Below are positions 46,036 through 57,393 of a stretch of DNA of 64,000 nucleotides, one piece after another. The position numbers were made by a program, and so were the translations under genes. Origin of the DNA: Magicicada septendecula (lineage: Eukaryota > Arthropoda > Insecta > Hemiptera > Cicadidae); NCBI GenBank assembly GCA_034769895.1, contig CM068370.1, forward strand, positions 41,459,344 through 41,523,343. Direction: 5' to 3'. Numbering within the stretch: position 1 is the stretch's first letter; every line of letters starts with the position of its first letter. Below the pieces are notes generated by a model, which ran no database searches, was not told where the DNA came from, and was given only the letters and a program-made list of their open reading frames with translations.

Positions 46036-46190
46036 TTGGATTTTGTTGTCTGTGACATGTCCGTTGATTAACTAAATATAATTATATAACAACCGACTTG
46101 GAACACAAAGTTTTTTATTGGTAAAAACATAAAAGTTTTACCTCATAGCCTGAACCAGTTTTCGCTTATTATAAACTTCATCAGAGGCTT
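46036..46190 (-). mobile_element. PLE family B 3' end with best-preserved family hammerhead
   Basis: The + strand starts TTCTTGGATTTTGTTGTCTG, the reversed family terminus. It then runs TGACATGTCCGTTGATTAAC, CGACTTGGAACACAAAG, and ends in the hammerhead at 46147-46189. No ORF sequence is attached. TSD not established. Confidence 0.8.
46147..46189 (-). ncRNA. hammerhead ribozyme motif, intact family B core
   Basis: Minus strand: stem I AGCCU (46189-46185) with AGGCU (46151-46147). CUGAUGA (46184-46178), one extra A, stem II GUUUA/UAAGC with loop UAA, GAAA (46163-46160), stem III ACUGGU (A-U, C-G), then UC with cleavage expected after 46152. Every invariant core base is present and stem I has five pairs. 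This is the reference from which the many G12-less copies can be read. Confidence 0.87.
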
Positions 46191-46233
46191 ATTAAAATAA
46201 GAAACTGGTTTAATTAAAAACATAACATTATCT

Positions 46234-46411
46234 AAATACAACTATTTCACTAACGACAAGCTTCTTCAGAGGTTTATAAAAGTGAAAACTGGTTCAGGTT
46301 GTAAGGTAAAACTTTATGTTTTTATTCATAAAAAACTTTGTGTTCCGAGTCGTTAGTGAAGTAGTTGTATTTAGTTAAGTAACGGACACGTCATGGACAA
46401 CAAAATCCAAG
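46234..46411 (+). mobile_element. short PLE-derived insertion, 178 bp, 15 bp TSD
   Basis: Flanked by AACATAACATTATCT at 46219-46233 and 46412-46426. Left arm AAATACAACTATTTCACTAA is the inverse of TTAGTGAAGTAGTTGTATTT on the right. In between are a rearranged hammerhead region (GUGAAAACUGGUUCAGG keeps GAAA and the cleavage triplet), the AAAACTTTGTGTTCCGAG block, and the terminus GACAACAAAATCCAAG. Confidence 0.85.
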
Positions 46412-46439
46412 AACATAACATTATCTTATTTTTGTGACC

Positions 46440-47391
46440 TAAACAACAATAAGAAGAAGGAATTGAATAAAGAAAAGCCTTAAATAATATTTATTGAAAA
46501 ATATAGGTTGATGATTTCAATAAACATTTATATCAATTCTTGTTCCGAGTCATTAATGAAATAGTTGTATTTATTTATATCAAAGTTTGTAGGTATTACA
46601 AAATTAAAATCCAAGTACCATACAACCAGATCATGATACAAAGCTTATAGTGACATTCTTCTCTTGAAAGGCAAGCATTTTTTAATTTTTCCAAACTTGG
46701 CTTTTTGTAAACTAATGGGGGGGACCAAGGTCCTTCTGGTTCCTCCTGTGTGCATGCCTATGCTCACATCTGTCCCCTTTGACAGTTGAGCACAGTGCTG
46801 AAAGAATGATATGGGAAGGAGCAAAAAATGACATCTCACATCAGTTCAGCCTAAAAAAGTTTATTTACTTAATTATTAGTTGAAAAACTTTATAAATCTG
46901 TTTCCAAATGAAATTTTATGTGTATCTATACTTATAAAAGACACAATATTGTGGTTTTTAGATAAGTGGTAAATTTTGGGGCATTCAACTCTGAAAACCC
47001 TCTCTACCCCCACCCATGCAATATAATAGTATTCCTTATTTAACAGCATTGAATACATTTTTTCTTAATAAAAAATATAAACTCTATTTACCTGAAAACA
47101 ATAGTAGAAGACAACCATCCTTCATGTGATCAAAAGTCAGTAAACAGTAAAAATAGAAAACTTATCTAAATTTACCAATATATTTGATACTGTGCATGCT
47201 AAATTTAAATGGTAAAATTTGAGCACTGCTATTTGGGACTAATGATTTATTTGACTATTAAATAAAATAGTCATAATTATATATATCTATTGTTAGATTT
47301 GAATTTAAATACATAGTGTAGTAGGTCTATGTTACATATATGTTATTTCTCAAATAGCAAATGGGAAGACAAGTATTATGATAAATTCTAT
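46440..47391. other. intronic, no intact gene
   Basis: AT-rich. 46540-46575 is a small extra fragment of the PLE end (TTGTTCCGAGTCATTAATGA). 46640-46860 may be hAT-derived. The rest is unassigned. Confidence 0.5.
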
Positions 47392-47393
47392 TA

Positions 47394-49617
47394 CAGTGAA
47401 ACTTCGATTAACCGTCAGGGTCGGGACCGGGACCGTGATGGTTAATCGAATAGACGGATAACAGATACACCTTAAACAACAACCCACCCCCATCCATTGC
47501 ATATGAACGAATTATAAAAAATGCACGTTTATGAACTGGAAATACACTGTACATACATGTATTTTATTTTACAGAAACAAACAATATACAATTTACATTA
47601 AGTACAGTATATGTAGTACAACATATGTACTGTACATATTGTTACATGAACTTACGCTCTAGATGTACATACATATTCAAATTTTAAAATAGTCTGTCAC
47701 TTTCTTTTGTTTCTTCGAGGCTTGTGCTTTTTGGGCGGCAATGTTCCGTACTTTACGTAGGAGAAGTATCTGCATTGCGTTTGCCTCTTCTTGCCCCTCA
47801 AACAACTCAATGCATTTTGATAACATTGTTTCAGCTACTGTATGGCTTAACGTAGTTTTTTCATTCAAAATATAACACTCGTCTTCGTCAATTTCTTCTT
47901 CGTTGTCAATCACACTAGAAACAATTTCATCGTCATTCAAAATGTCAAAGCCTCAGTCCAATTTGTCACATCCCAACCACTCTGTTACTTCTGCTGGCGT
48001 TATGTCTTCAGCATTCGGTACATTATTGCACAGTTGCACAATTTTGTCGACACTAACATTCCCAGTTTCCTTAGATTCGCCATCATTAGCTTCAGGCCAG
48101 AGTTTATTCCACCCATTTTTAAGATTTGACACTTGAAGATCATCCCAGCAGCAACATTGAAAATTGCATCTTTTATGTTGTACGTTTTCCAAAACTCTTT
48201 TACAGACATTTCATCATCAGATGAAATCAAACTTCCAATAAAAGCTTTCCTATAACGATGTTTCATGGTTTCGATTATGCCCTGGTCCATAGGCTGGAAT
48301 AGTGGTGTTGTGTTTGCCGAAAGGAAGAGGCATGTTATTTTGCCATCATCACTTTTAATTCCGCAAGTGGGATGTGCTGGAGCATTGTCCATTAGCAGCA
48401 ATGCTTCCTGTGGTAACTGCATTTCATCCAAATGAGCACTAACTTGTGGCACAAACACTTTGTGGAACCAATCGGAAAAAATATCTTGAGATATCCAAGC
48501 ACTCTTTTGAGCGTAATAGGTAGCAGGCAATGTTCAAATTAAAATTTTTGAATGCACAAGGTGTTTTTGCTTTTCCAATCACAAGCAGGGGTAACCTGTG
48601 ATTGCCAGTGGCATTTGCACAAACCATTAAAGTGATCCGATGTTTTTGGACTTTAAAACCCGGGCCTGATGTCATAATGATGTCTCCAAAAGTGATGCCA
48701 ATGTCTTTTGTGGTAAAGCTTTCCAATTGAGCCCGGTTTCGTCGTAATTATATACTTGTTCCCTAACGAGGTTTAATTTGGCCACTTTCTCTTTAAATTG
48801 TTCTCTGTACTCGGCAATAACTGCGCTATTTGCACTAAGTTTTTCACCAGTAATGTCTAGTTTCCGAATACCATGGTGACACTTAAACTTATCGAGCCAT
48901 CCTATGCTTGCTTTAAAATTAGTATCTCCGCCAAGTTTTTTGTTCATTTCAACCGCCTTAGCCATTATTACGGGGCCTGAAAGTGGGATTCCTTGACTCT
49001 GTGCTTGTATAAACCATTGATACATAACAGTGCCCAGTTGGTCATATTTTGCTGATTTCATGGTTTTACGAGTCTTAGGATCTCCATCGATGTTTTGCAT
49101 TTTTGAAACATGTTCTATTTTTTCAGCATCATGTTTAATGTCATTCACTGTGGTTCTTCCAACCCCGTAAATGAGAGCAATACTAGTGAGAGTTTCACCT
49201 TTTTTCAAACGTTTAATAATCTAAGTTTTCTGGTTGAGATCTAACACGACCCGTTTACGCTTTTCAGTAATTTTTTAGCTGTTGCACAAAAACAAAAAAG
49301 AAAAGAAACCTTAACAACAAAACTTACTGGTGTGAATTTCACTATCGTATGCCGAAACAATTAAGCCACTACGCAACAAATAACGTACAGCACCTAGCAC
49401 AACAGCTTCTCAGCCACAACTGAAACTGACCACGTGTGCGATAGCTAGGCGGGCCAAGAACATGACTCATCAATAGAACGATATTGCGCCACTCCAGCGC
49501 CTCCGCCGCTCAGCAGTAAAGCGAGGATGATTTTTCTGGTTACTGTACATAGAGTACGGACTGACAGTTAACAGAAACTGACGGTTAAAAGAGTGACGGT
49601 TAATCGAAGTTTCACTG
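47394..49617 (-). mobile_element. pogo/Tigger-like DNA transposon, 2.2 kb, full length
   Basis: The left end starts CAGTGAAACTTCGATTAACC at 47394 and the right end is its reverse complement ending at 49617. The terminal repeats match over 24 bp and are flanked by TA (47392-47393, 49618-49619), the target used by Tc1/mariner-pogo elements. The left end has a subterminal inverse (GGTTAATCGAA at 47440-47450). The right end has three spaced copies of GACRGTTAA. The transposase reads on the minus strand. Confidence 0.92.
47677..49208 (-). pseudogene. pogo/Tigger-like transposase (CENP-B/TIGD family), frameshifted
   Basis: From the N-terminus: LTSIALIYGVGRTTVNDIKH (CENP-B type helix-turn-helix), QWFIQAQSQGIPLSGPVI with IGWLDKFKCHHGIR (second DNA-binding domain), YNYDETGLNWKALPQ (first catalytic Asp, about 48740), KTPCAFKNF, LLLMDNAPAH (second Asp, about 48385), NTTPLFQPMDQGIIE (third Asp, about 48285), and a C-terminal acidic region (VIDNEEEIDEDECYILNEK) ending KKVTDYFKI. 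Frameshifts near 48700, 48530 and 48150 and a stop near 47951 break it. The three catalytic Asp survive. The family cuts and pastes at TA. Length is normal for Tigger, so decay is by small mutations only. Confidence 0.9.
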
Positions 49618-49619
49618 TA

Positions 49620-50391
49620 TATACGAGTATGGCTGAATAAATTTAATAACTTGAATGCCTTATTTAATTTTGCCTATGTAATAGTATCTCATCAACAGTT
49701 TGTGATATGATTGTGGAATGTAATATAGAGTTACACATATTCCCATAAAATGTAAGCTGAAATTTTATTGTTAATGTTACTAATGTTTTCATAGTTCCAA
49801 GTTAGAAATTCTAATTCTTACTATGTTACTTCAATTAATACCATCTTAAAAATTATAGAACTACAAAATGCAGTATTTACCTGAAACATCTGACTTTAAT
49901 TCAGAACTTTAAGATTAAATTAGATTGGGATTAAATAACATTTATTAAATAACTTTTAAAGAGGTCATGTAAAATAATCCTGTGTGACCATGTTTTATTT
50001 TTTTATGATGATAATAACAAACTAGTACAATAGTGGCAAATTCTGACTACTAAAAATTACTTACACATTTTGTTAACAACATCACTTTACAGAATTAACA
50101 CTATTGCACACCACTATAGAAAAATTATCCCAATTAGCGCTTTCAAGTTTCACAGTTACAGAATTAACACTGTAGCACACCACTATACAAAAATTATGAT
50201 TATAACCACTAACACAACTTTCTTAATTAAACATCACTTTAAATGATTTGTGCAATACAACTAATAAAAATGATTTGCTCTAAATATTAGAACTAACTTC
50301 TGAACTGTATAATTCTGTAGTGCCTTCATTAACACTTATGATTTTGTTTTCCAACAATTGTAATTCTGAAATAAAATTTAATATGTTTCAG
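49620..50391. other. intronic, no gene recognised
   Basis: AT-rich. A local near-duplication is visible: ACAGAATTAACACT..CACACCACTATA occurs at 50092 and again at 50158. Confidence 0.6.
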
Positions 50392-50645
50392 TGGGCGTCG
50401 GTGCAGTAATACCAAATTTGTCACCAATCATTTCGCTTGTCGGTGCAGTCTGTTTCTCAATTTTAGGATTATTTTGCCCGGCTGTTATTGAAATAATAAC
50501 ATTTTGTGATGAACCAGGGTACTTTGGTGTCTTCAAATGGCGGCTGGTTAAGAACATCATTATTATCATATTATCCGCTATTGCACTTGTATCAGGCACA
50601 TATGCCAGTATTATTGAAATAATCGAATTCTACAGTATACACTAA
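50392..50645 (+). CDS. SLC36-like transporter, last exon with stop
   Basis: The acceptor ATATGTTTCAG ends at 50391. The leftover G of the previous exon plus TG gives Val, then GVGAVIPNLSPIISLVGAVC, FSILGLFCPAVIEIITFCDE, PGYFGVFKWRLVKNIIIIIL and SAIALVSGTYASIIEIIEFY. It ends SIH and TAA at 50643-50645. AxxIPxLxxxISLxGAxxxSxLxLxxPxxIE is the typical SLC36 C-terminal helix pair, followed by the last helix with VxGTYxSIxEII. The exon has no frame damage. Confidence 0.94.
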
Positions 50646-51178
50646 CAATACGGATTTAGTTTTACACACTATATTTTTAGTGTATTTATGTTGAGAGTTT
50701 ACATAGTTTATTTATTAAAAAAATGTGAGAGTTTTGTAATTTATTGTGTATAAATAATTACTTCAACATGTGACCTGGCAGCCTAAATGAGACAATTGTA
50801 CGAAATGGACTACAGTATTAGATTTATTTTATGGTTAATTTTTATTATAATTTTGTTTTGTAGATTGTATCTTGTTTTACCATACTTGTTTTATTTTGTA
50901 ATATAAGGGTTTTGTTAATAATTAACTTTCAACAATGTAACTATAACATCAATGTATATTAGTTTTTTGTTTTTAAAATCAGAGTATACGTAAATACAGT
51001 TAGTCTAGAAATGTATATAAGATGCCTATATTTTGATAACTAAACTACTGACAAAAAATGGTTGTGTAATTACTAACACTTTAATACTATGTAATTAAAG
51101 TAGACATTTTCCTTCAGTATTTTGTTTATGTTCATGTTAACTTATTTATTTAAAAAGTCAGATGAATAAAACAATAAA
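50646..51178 (+). promoter_or_regulatory. 3' UTR and poly(A) signals of the transporter
   Basis: AT-rich, repeat-free sequence after the stop. Two overlapping-range AATAAA hexamers at 51165-51170 and 51173-51178 are the likely cleavage signals; the exact transcript end cannot be read from the sequence. Confidence 0.6.
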
Positions 51179-51239
51179 TTCATCATTTGAAAAATATGTT
51201 TCAGTTACTAATCTATTCAACTTTCAATTTTGTTGTTTG

Positions 51240-51950
51240 ATGAGAAAGTTTTCCTATCCTTTTTCATTTTCTCATCCTTGCATCCGAGCCAAACTTTACC
51301 CATATCTCGTGTGCCGCAGCCCCTGGCGTTGCGCATGAGAGTCACCCTCTATCTTTTGTTTCTTCGATCTGTATTGACCTATGCGGCACCTGCTTGGTGG
51401 TCACTTATCTCCGCCACCAACAGGCATAAGCAGGAAAGTTTCCAATCCAGAACCGTCCATTCCTTGTCGGGATCTCCTTGGTTTGTGAGAAATAGTGTAA
51501 TTGAGGAGGTCTTCGAGTTCCTACTCTCTCTGCCTTTGTCTGGTCGTTAGCTGCAACTCTCTTTGATGCAGCTGAGACCTCTTCCTTCTCTTACCTAAGG
51601 ACCATCAGCACCACGCAACCGCCTCCCCCTGTCCGGGTCAAATGCCCTCGGGCGATTCTCGATGACACACCATAAATATAAAAATATATATCTTTAACAT
51701 CTGACCCTGCCCCAGAGTCTACCTGCTAAGCTGTTTCCTTCTTCCCATCCTTGTTCACTGACCACCCTGTTTGCCACTGCTATGCACTATCACTGGCATG
51801 GAGGCTCTCTGCCTCGCGGGGAGTGACCGACGCATCATGGCGTCTGCACGCTGGACTGGGGACGGGTGACATCTGTCATCTGAATCCATTCATGTGCCAG
51901 TGCTCAACGATAAGCAAAAATTTTTAAATAAAATAAAGAAAGAAACCTTT
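51240..51950 (+). pseudogene. Jockey/CR1-type LINE 3' fragment
   Basis: About 51320-51500 encodes LRMRVTLYLLFLRSVLTYAA, PAWWSLISATNR and SLSGSPWFVRNSVI, matching the end of Jockey-clade ORF2 (LYKxxIRPxxTYAAPAW ... LRxIxGAPWYVRN). The rest (51550-51900) is non-coding with stops, ending in AATAAAATAAAG at 51930-51943, probably the 3' tail. It lies just past the transporter's poly(A) site. Confidence 0.75.
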
Positions 51951-52390
51951 CTCCCCCACCTTATCAGTTAACTGGTTGGCGGTTGTCCATTCCAGATTCA
52001 GGCACCAGTCGAATGTACCAGAACTATATCTACCGACAGGCAGCCATAGGGCTCAACCCAGATGCTGTAATCATGCACCGGGTGCAAAGACGCCCTGCTA
52101 CCACGATGCTACATGCTCATCCTTGGAGATATCCTGATAGTTTTGTTTCTTGTAAAATAATAATTCATATCATAAGGCAAAACAAATGAACGTGGCCAAT
52201 GCAGAATGTTATTCTGTGGTTGGGAATTAACAAACAGTGGAGGGGATAAATATAAATATATGGTGATCTGTTGCCTAACAATATTTGGGTAGATACATAG
52301 TATTCACTATTGTTGCTTATTAAAAATAATATTTATACTTACCTTAAAATGATAATAAGAGTGGCATAATAATACGATTTTTCAATCTTA
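51951..52390. other. no gene recognised
   Basis: 51970-52150 is GC-richer and open on the + strand (MSIPDSGTSRMYQNYIYRQA), with no family I can name. The remainder is AT-rich. Confidence 0.45.
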
Positions 52391-52545
52391 GATTTTGTTT
52401 TTCATGATGTGTTCGATGTTATCACAAACTATATAAAATAATACTGACACAGGACACATTTATTTTCAATATTATTAAATTTTTATGTTACTGCCTTAAC
52501 TAGCTTCTGCTTATTATGAGCTTCATTATAGGCTGGTGAAAAAAT
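52391..52545 (-). mobile_element. PLE 3' end, eroded (type D-like)
   Basis: The + strand starts GATTTTGTTTTTCATGATGT, the reversed terminus. The hammerhead region at 52495-52540 keeps GCCU/AGGC stem I and GCUCA/UAAGC-like stem II, but the core reads AUAAUGA and AGAA, so it is dead. Confidence 0.65.
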
Positions 52546-52559
52546 AGCCAACAAGTTTT

Positions 52560-53800
52560 CAGCTAAGTGAGAAATTTCAAGTACGTACCTTACAGCCTCC
52601 TTCTGCCTTTGAGCATGTAAACAAAGGATAGTTAAGAAAATTAATACCAGTACAATGATCATTTTACAAACAGCAAAGGTAAGCACACATAAATAAAGGA
52701 AACCTGTGGTCTTCAAGAACCAAGAACCAGTCTGAATTAACAAAAATTACTTAAATCAGCTCTTCTGCTATAGCAATGTGTGTCAGAGATCCATTTCCAA
52801 GGGAATCCCTATTCTGTTTTACTTATTCGATGTGTAGTGATCAATGAAAGAGAAAATGGAGGGAAAGCAAGAAGACACATGCTTTGGAATAAAAGACTCA
52901 AAATTATGAAATATAGCTTATGTTAAATTATTACTTATAAGTTGAACCAAATAAATGTCGAACATAATCTTACAACATATGTTCACTAATCTTGAAATAC
53001 AGTAGCTTTGGTATTGGCACCTTTTGGAATTATACACTGGGCAGACAGAATTATTTGGTAAGAAGAAGGAGAAGAAGAAGAAGAGGAGGAGGAGGAGGAG
53101 GAGGAGGAATACAAAACATCGTTTGGTTCATTAGCAACATTGTGTTAGATTTTTTTTGTATACTGCTCTTTTGAATCCTATGATTAATACTAATATGTAT
53201 GATAAATGGCATTTTGGTGCAAGTTGATAATAATTTCATATCTATATAGAAAGTCAATTATAAAGGAAAATAAATACCAATTTCTATAACTTAATTCACT
53301 GTGTATTTGTCAGTAATAGTATGTTGTGAAGTTTATATCAATACATTAATAAGTTTAACCACCTACATATTAACTACTGGTACTTCAAGGGATAGGAAAA
53401 TATAAAATCTTCAGAAAATTAAATGCTTTGATTAAAAGGTGTTACTATAGTTACCTTCAGAGTTAGGTTATCACTAGAAAGATCAGAGTTAGCATTTATG
53501 GCTTAGGCTTATAGCCTGTTCCAATCTCAATGGAATTCATGCAACCATCATTTGCAGGGTCTTCCCACACTTCTCTTCCCCTTGGATGATAGTCAAGGGC
53601 TCTTCTTGAAAATCTAGTTGGATTCATTTGTGTAACCACCACTCCATTTTGTACCAGGAGATTTTCTCATTTAAGAGAAAATCAAAAACAAAAACTCAAA
53701 TACAATATAAACCTAAACCTTAACAAACTCTGCACACACAAAAAAAATCAAAAGGAAAACTCAAAGAAAAAGGTCTGAAAACTATTAACTTCCTTTCATT
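52560..53800. other. no gene recognised; contains (GGA)n
   Basis: AT-rich DNA with a GAA/GGA triplet repeat at 53060-53109. About 53500-53660 has LINE-like composition (CAATCTCAATGGAATTCATG) but no readable motif. Confidence 0.5.
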
Positions 53801-54560
53801 CTCCAAGTACATAACTTCCTGTACTGATGGATCATCAAATACCAGTATCAGTAATGAAAGGGATGATGCCCTCCTCCTGCTCCCAAATGGTGGTAAACTC
53901 TCAATACACGTAGTATTTGGAAGAGTTGCTTACAACTTTACCAGCAAATTCCATGCAGTTCACAAGGCATTCAGAGTCTATTTAAATTGAACGTCAACTC
54001 AACAAATACAGGCAATAACAATCTATTGTGACTCAAGATAAACCGTAGAAACAATCAAAGTGGCAACACATATCTTACACAGAAAAACCATGAGCTCCTA
54101 AGTCAACAGTTAAAATCTTTAGATGAAAGCTATATTTGACTGTGGATTCCTGCTCATATGGCAATCAAGTACAATGAACAGTTGACAAGTTAGTAAAAAA
54201 GGGCAGGAAACTAAAACAGGAAATTGATATATTAACTCTTGTTGATACCAACACACTGGTGTAATTTATGTTAATTCCACAAAAACCAGTGATACATCAT
54301 ATACTCAAAATCAGTGCTGACAGATGGACCTCTAGCATAACATTAATATTCTGAACAGGTCTTGAAGATTAATGAGGGTGGCTCAAAAATGTGTAATTAC
54401 TGCCCCAATTCTGAGACAAAATATGTTTCCATCTGCCCTGCAGTTGCAGTGGCCATACAGACAATGAACAATAGGTGTACACAAACAAAATCATCAAAAT
54501 AGCTAAAGCACATGGAAGAGTCCAAGAGGCACATGGAAGAATCTGACACTCTGCAGAAGA
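53800..54560 (+). pseudogene. RNase H-like domain of a non-LTR retrotransposon, decayed
   Basis: About 53816-53960 reads CTDGSSNTSIS, then LLLPNGGKLSIHVVFGRVAY and FHAVHKAFRVY. 54003-54060 gives AITIYCDSR and TVETIKVATHI, and about 54130-54200 FLLIWQSSTMNS with QVSKKGQ. These follow the order of RNase H motifs in I/R1-like elements (YTDGS, E..A, IxSDSxxAxxAI, WxPxHxGxxGNExAD.LAK). Key acidic residues are partly replaced. Many stops. Confidence 0.6.
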
Positions 54561-54767
54561 CACCACCACAACAACAATTACTTACTTTATTTTAGTTAAA
54601 TTTCATAGCATCGTAGACTTATGAAATGAGTATTTTGTTATATTAGTTATATAAATGAAAAATGTTTTTTAAAGCTGAAATTTTGCTTGCTCTACATCAT
54701 ACCCTTGAAACATGAGCACAGCCATTAATTTCTGAACTTCAAGGAGCTTCAATAAACCTCATTATAC

Positions 54768-55295
54768 ATCATCATCATCATCATCTTCATGGATTAAACT
54801 AAGGATGGTTTGTTCTGGTCTCAAATAGGCAAAGATTAGAGTTGGCCACTCCAGCGCTTCCTCGGACATCCCACACCTCTCCATCCCCTCGGCTTATAGT
54901 TCCAGAGTTGTTTGGGGATGCGGAAGTCATCCATTTGGCAAAGATGTTCCCACCAATTCAGCCAATACTAGGTGATACTGTCGAGTATACTCATAATATT
55001 CAGTTCCTGGCACATATATCTGTGTTTTTTCTATGATCGTGGAGAGTATACCTTGCCACGTGCCTGAGAAATCTCATTTCAGCTGCTTAGCTGGGACTGG
55101 TCTGGCAATTCTCAGACACATAAAGAAGTGTGGGAAGTGCCATCACCTTGTAGAATTTTAGGTGTGTTCCTTTACTTGCTGACATAAGGGTTCGCCTAAT
55201 GGTCCCCCACATAAGATTAAACTTTTGCAACTTATTCACAATGTCGTTGCTTGCATTGTAAGACACACTGTAGCCCAGGTATTCAAAATTGTAAT
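54768..55295 (-). pseudogene. LINE ORF2 C-terminus with (GAT)n tail
   Basis: Flanked by ACCTCATTA at 54756-54764 and 55296-55304, a 9-12 bp TSD. Minus strand: FEYLGYSVSYNASNDIVNKL, RRTLMSASKGTHLKFYKVMA and LPTLLYVSEN, then AAEMRFLRHVARYTLHDHRK, in decaying frames. The 3' tail is (GAT)n (+ strand TCATCATCATC at 54768-54785). Same family as 38694-38998, and probably 31000-31860. Confidence 0.85.
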
Positions 55296-55304
55296 ACCTC
55301 ATTA

Positions 55305-56552
55305 CACGTGAGAAATATAAAAATAAATCTCATGTCTGTCTGTCTATATCTGTCATCTGTCTGTGTGTCTATCCCCCCTCTCTCTCTCTATCTTTTGTTC
55401 TTTCATGTACATATAATATTTGAAACAGACAGACTTGGCAGTAAGCAAGATCTTGTTGAAGAATAGCTGGACCACTTTGTGCAAAATTGTTTAGATCTAG
55501 AACAACCCCTTAAGACAAGTATAACTGATAAATGACATTTTGAGATAACACCAAAATGATACTGATAAGTTATACCAAAATAATATTGGTACAAGTTATG
55601 AAGATAATTTTTTCATATACCTACAGTAAGTCAATTTAAAGGGCAAATAAATACCAACTTGTATACCTTAATTCACTATGTATTTGTCAATAATACTATA
55701 TTGTTATGTTTGTATCAGTACATTAATAAGTTTAACCATGTACATAGTAAGTACTTCGTGGTGAATGGAAATAATACTGTAAATGAATTATTCCCAAATC
55801 AGTTTTTTAGTACTATTCTTTGGCAAATTGAGTATGTAAACAAAAAGTAACCACATTTTGCTTTGAGGCTTCTTCTATACATTCCCAGATACCGTTTTAG
55901 AAAAGAAGGCTAACAGAAAGAAGACCATTTTAGAAATAACAACAAATAATCTAGTGAACTGCTGTATGACATGCTCTATGCCTGGATCTCAGATTACTGT
56001 TTGATTTTATTTGCTTATTTCCGATTTACTCTTCGTTTTCCAACTACTGTACAAATACCTTAAATAATGTTAATTAGTTTATTAAGGATTTCACTGCAAC
56101 TGTTAGGTGGTTATGGTGTGCATGTAATCTACAAATATTAAGGTCACAAAAAAGTGAGACATTTCAATTTCAACACTTTTATTTATTTAAAAATTGTTCA
56201 AATCACTCAATTGCATTAAAAATAACATTAGTAAAATAATATATTCCGTATTTATAAATGTACAGATTAAATGTAAATATAAACTCTATGAATATAAAAT
56301 TCTCTAATTAGATTGACAATAAATAATAAAAAGACATTATGTACATCCATACAGATTCAGCATACAATAAATACGATGACATGCAGACTTTTAATATTAT
56401 CACAACTTGTGCCTGACACATTTTGTAATTATTTCCAATAAATTGTTTTATTAAAATGTGCTATATCAGGCCCAGATTTATATTTAAAACCACTATTGTG
56501 ATATATTTAATTTCAATATGGCACTAGTTTTGAATTTACTTAAATGCAAGTA

Positions 56553-56554
<2 letters not shown>
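55305..56554. other. no gene recognised
   Basis: AT-rich DNA with CTGT/TCTC-rich simple sequence at 55331-55395. 55640-55740 resembles 53260-53355 (GTCAATTTAAAGGGCAAATAAATACC-like wording), so the two places share a diverged repeat. Confidence 0.55.

Positions 56555-56649
<95 letters not shown>
56555..56649 (+). repeat. (GT)n microsatellite
   Basis: About 47 perfect GT units followed by a GA-rich stretch. Confidence 0.95.
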
Positions 56650-56651
<2 letters not shown>

Positions 56652-56959
56652 GAAAGAGAAAGGAAGCAAGAGAAGAGGAAAGAAAGTCAGAAGGGAAAAA
56701 GAGAATAAACAAATTAATGACAGTTATATTCTTTTTTTACATGAACACAATTGTCAATAATACAATATGATTGCTTCACACATAGCCAGTATCTTCATAT
56801 GTTGTACAATACATTCTGTTATATCACTAACTCCTCATTGATAAAACTTTTTTTTTCAAGAAAGCTGCAGTTTACTTCTTGCCGAAAAGCACAAAATACA
56901 AGAGTGAAATAAATAAGAATAAGAACAAGAATACGACTCAATGAGGAGAACAAAATCTC

Positions 56960-57393
56960 ACAATAAATAAATGGAAGGATCATGGCTGGCAATAGATCAT
57001 ATTATGCAAATCTTAATCTTCTCAAGTCCAAGCTTCTGTCTCGTAAAACCAAAATGAAAATTTACAAAGTCTTGATCAGACCAGTCGTGACTTACAGAGC
57101 TGAAGTTTGGCCATTCACGGCTGTATCAGTAAATTAGTTGAGACTATTTGAAAGGAAAATAATGAGAAAGATATATGATCCAACAATATAAGCATGAGAG
57201 CGGAGATGCCTTCAAAATGCTGAAATTGAAGAAATACTGCAGCGGGAAGATATAGTGCGCTTCATAAAGGTAAGGCGGATAAGCTGACTGGGACATGTGG
57301 AGAGACTGCCCAAGCAAGTGCTATATGAAAATATGGAAGGAATAAGAAGAAGGAGTAGACCCAGAAGGCGATGGATACATGACGTGGCATTGC

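Larger units (their letters stand above)
23591..51178 (+). other. SLC36/Pathetic-like proton-coupled amino acid transporter gene, 3' portion (five exons, four introns)
   Basis: The five exons give a reading frame that closes exactly: 85 + 276 + 176 + 170 + 254 nt leave one phase nucleotide at the start and 319 codons plus stop. All junctions are GT-AG and phases match (0, 0, 2, 1). Family knowledge: SLC36 (Aa_trans) proteins have about 450-500 residues and 11 membrane helices, and import small amino acids with protons at the plasma or lysosomal membrane; insect Pathetic-type members also act in growth signalling. The visible part would cover roughly the last seven helices. The first exons were not recognised in the window. 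Introns are 5.9, 9.2, 4.3 and 6.6 kb and hold nearly all the nested elements, but every exon is clean. Ends at poly(A) signals 51165 and 51173. Confidence 0.88.

Noticed and set aside
48205..48235. TCATCATCAG on the + strand inside pogo as a hammerhead core
   Set aside because: It is part of the transposase coding sequence (SSDDEM), with no stem II or GAAA in the required positions.
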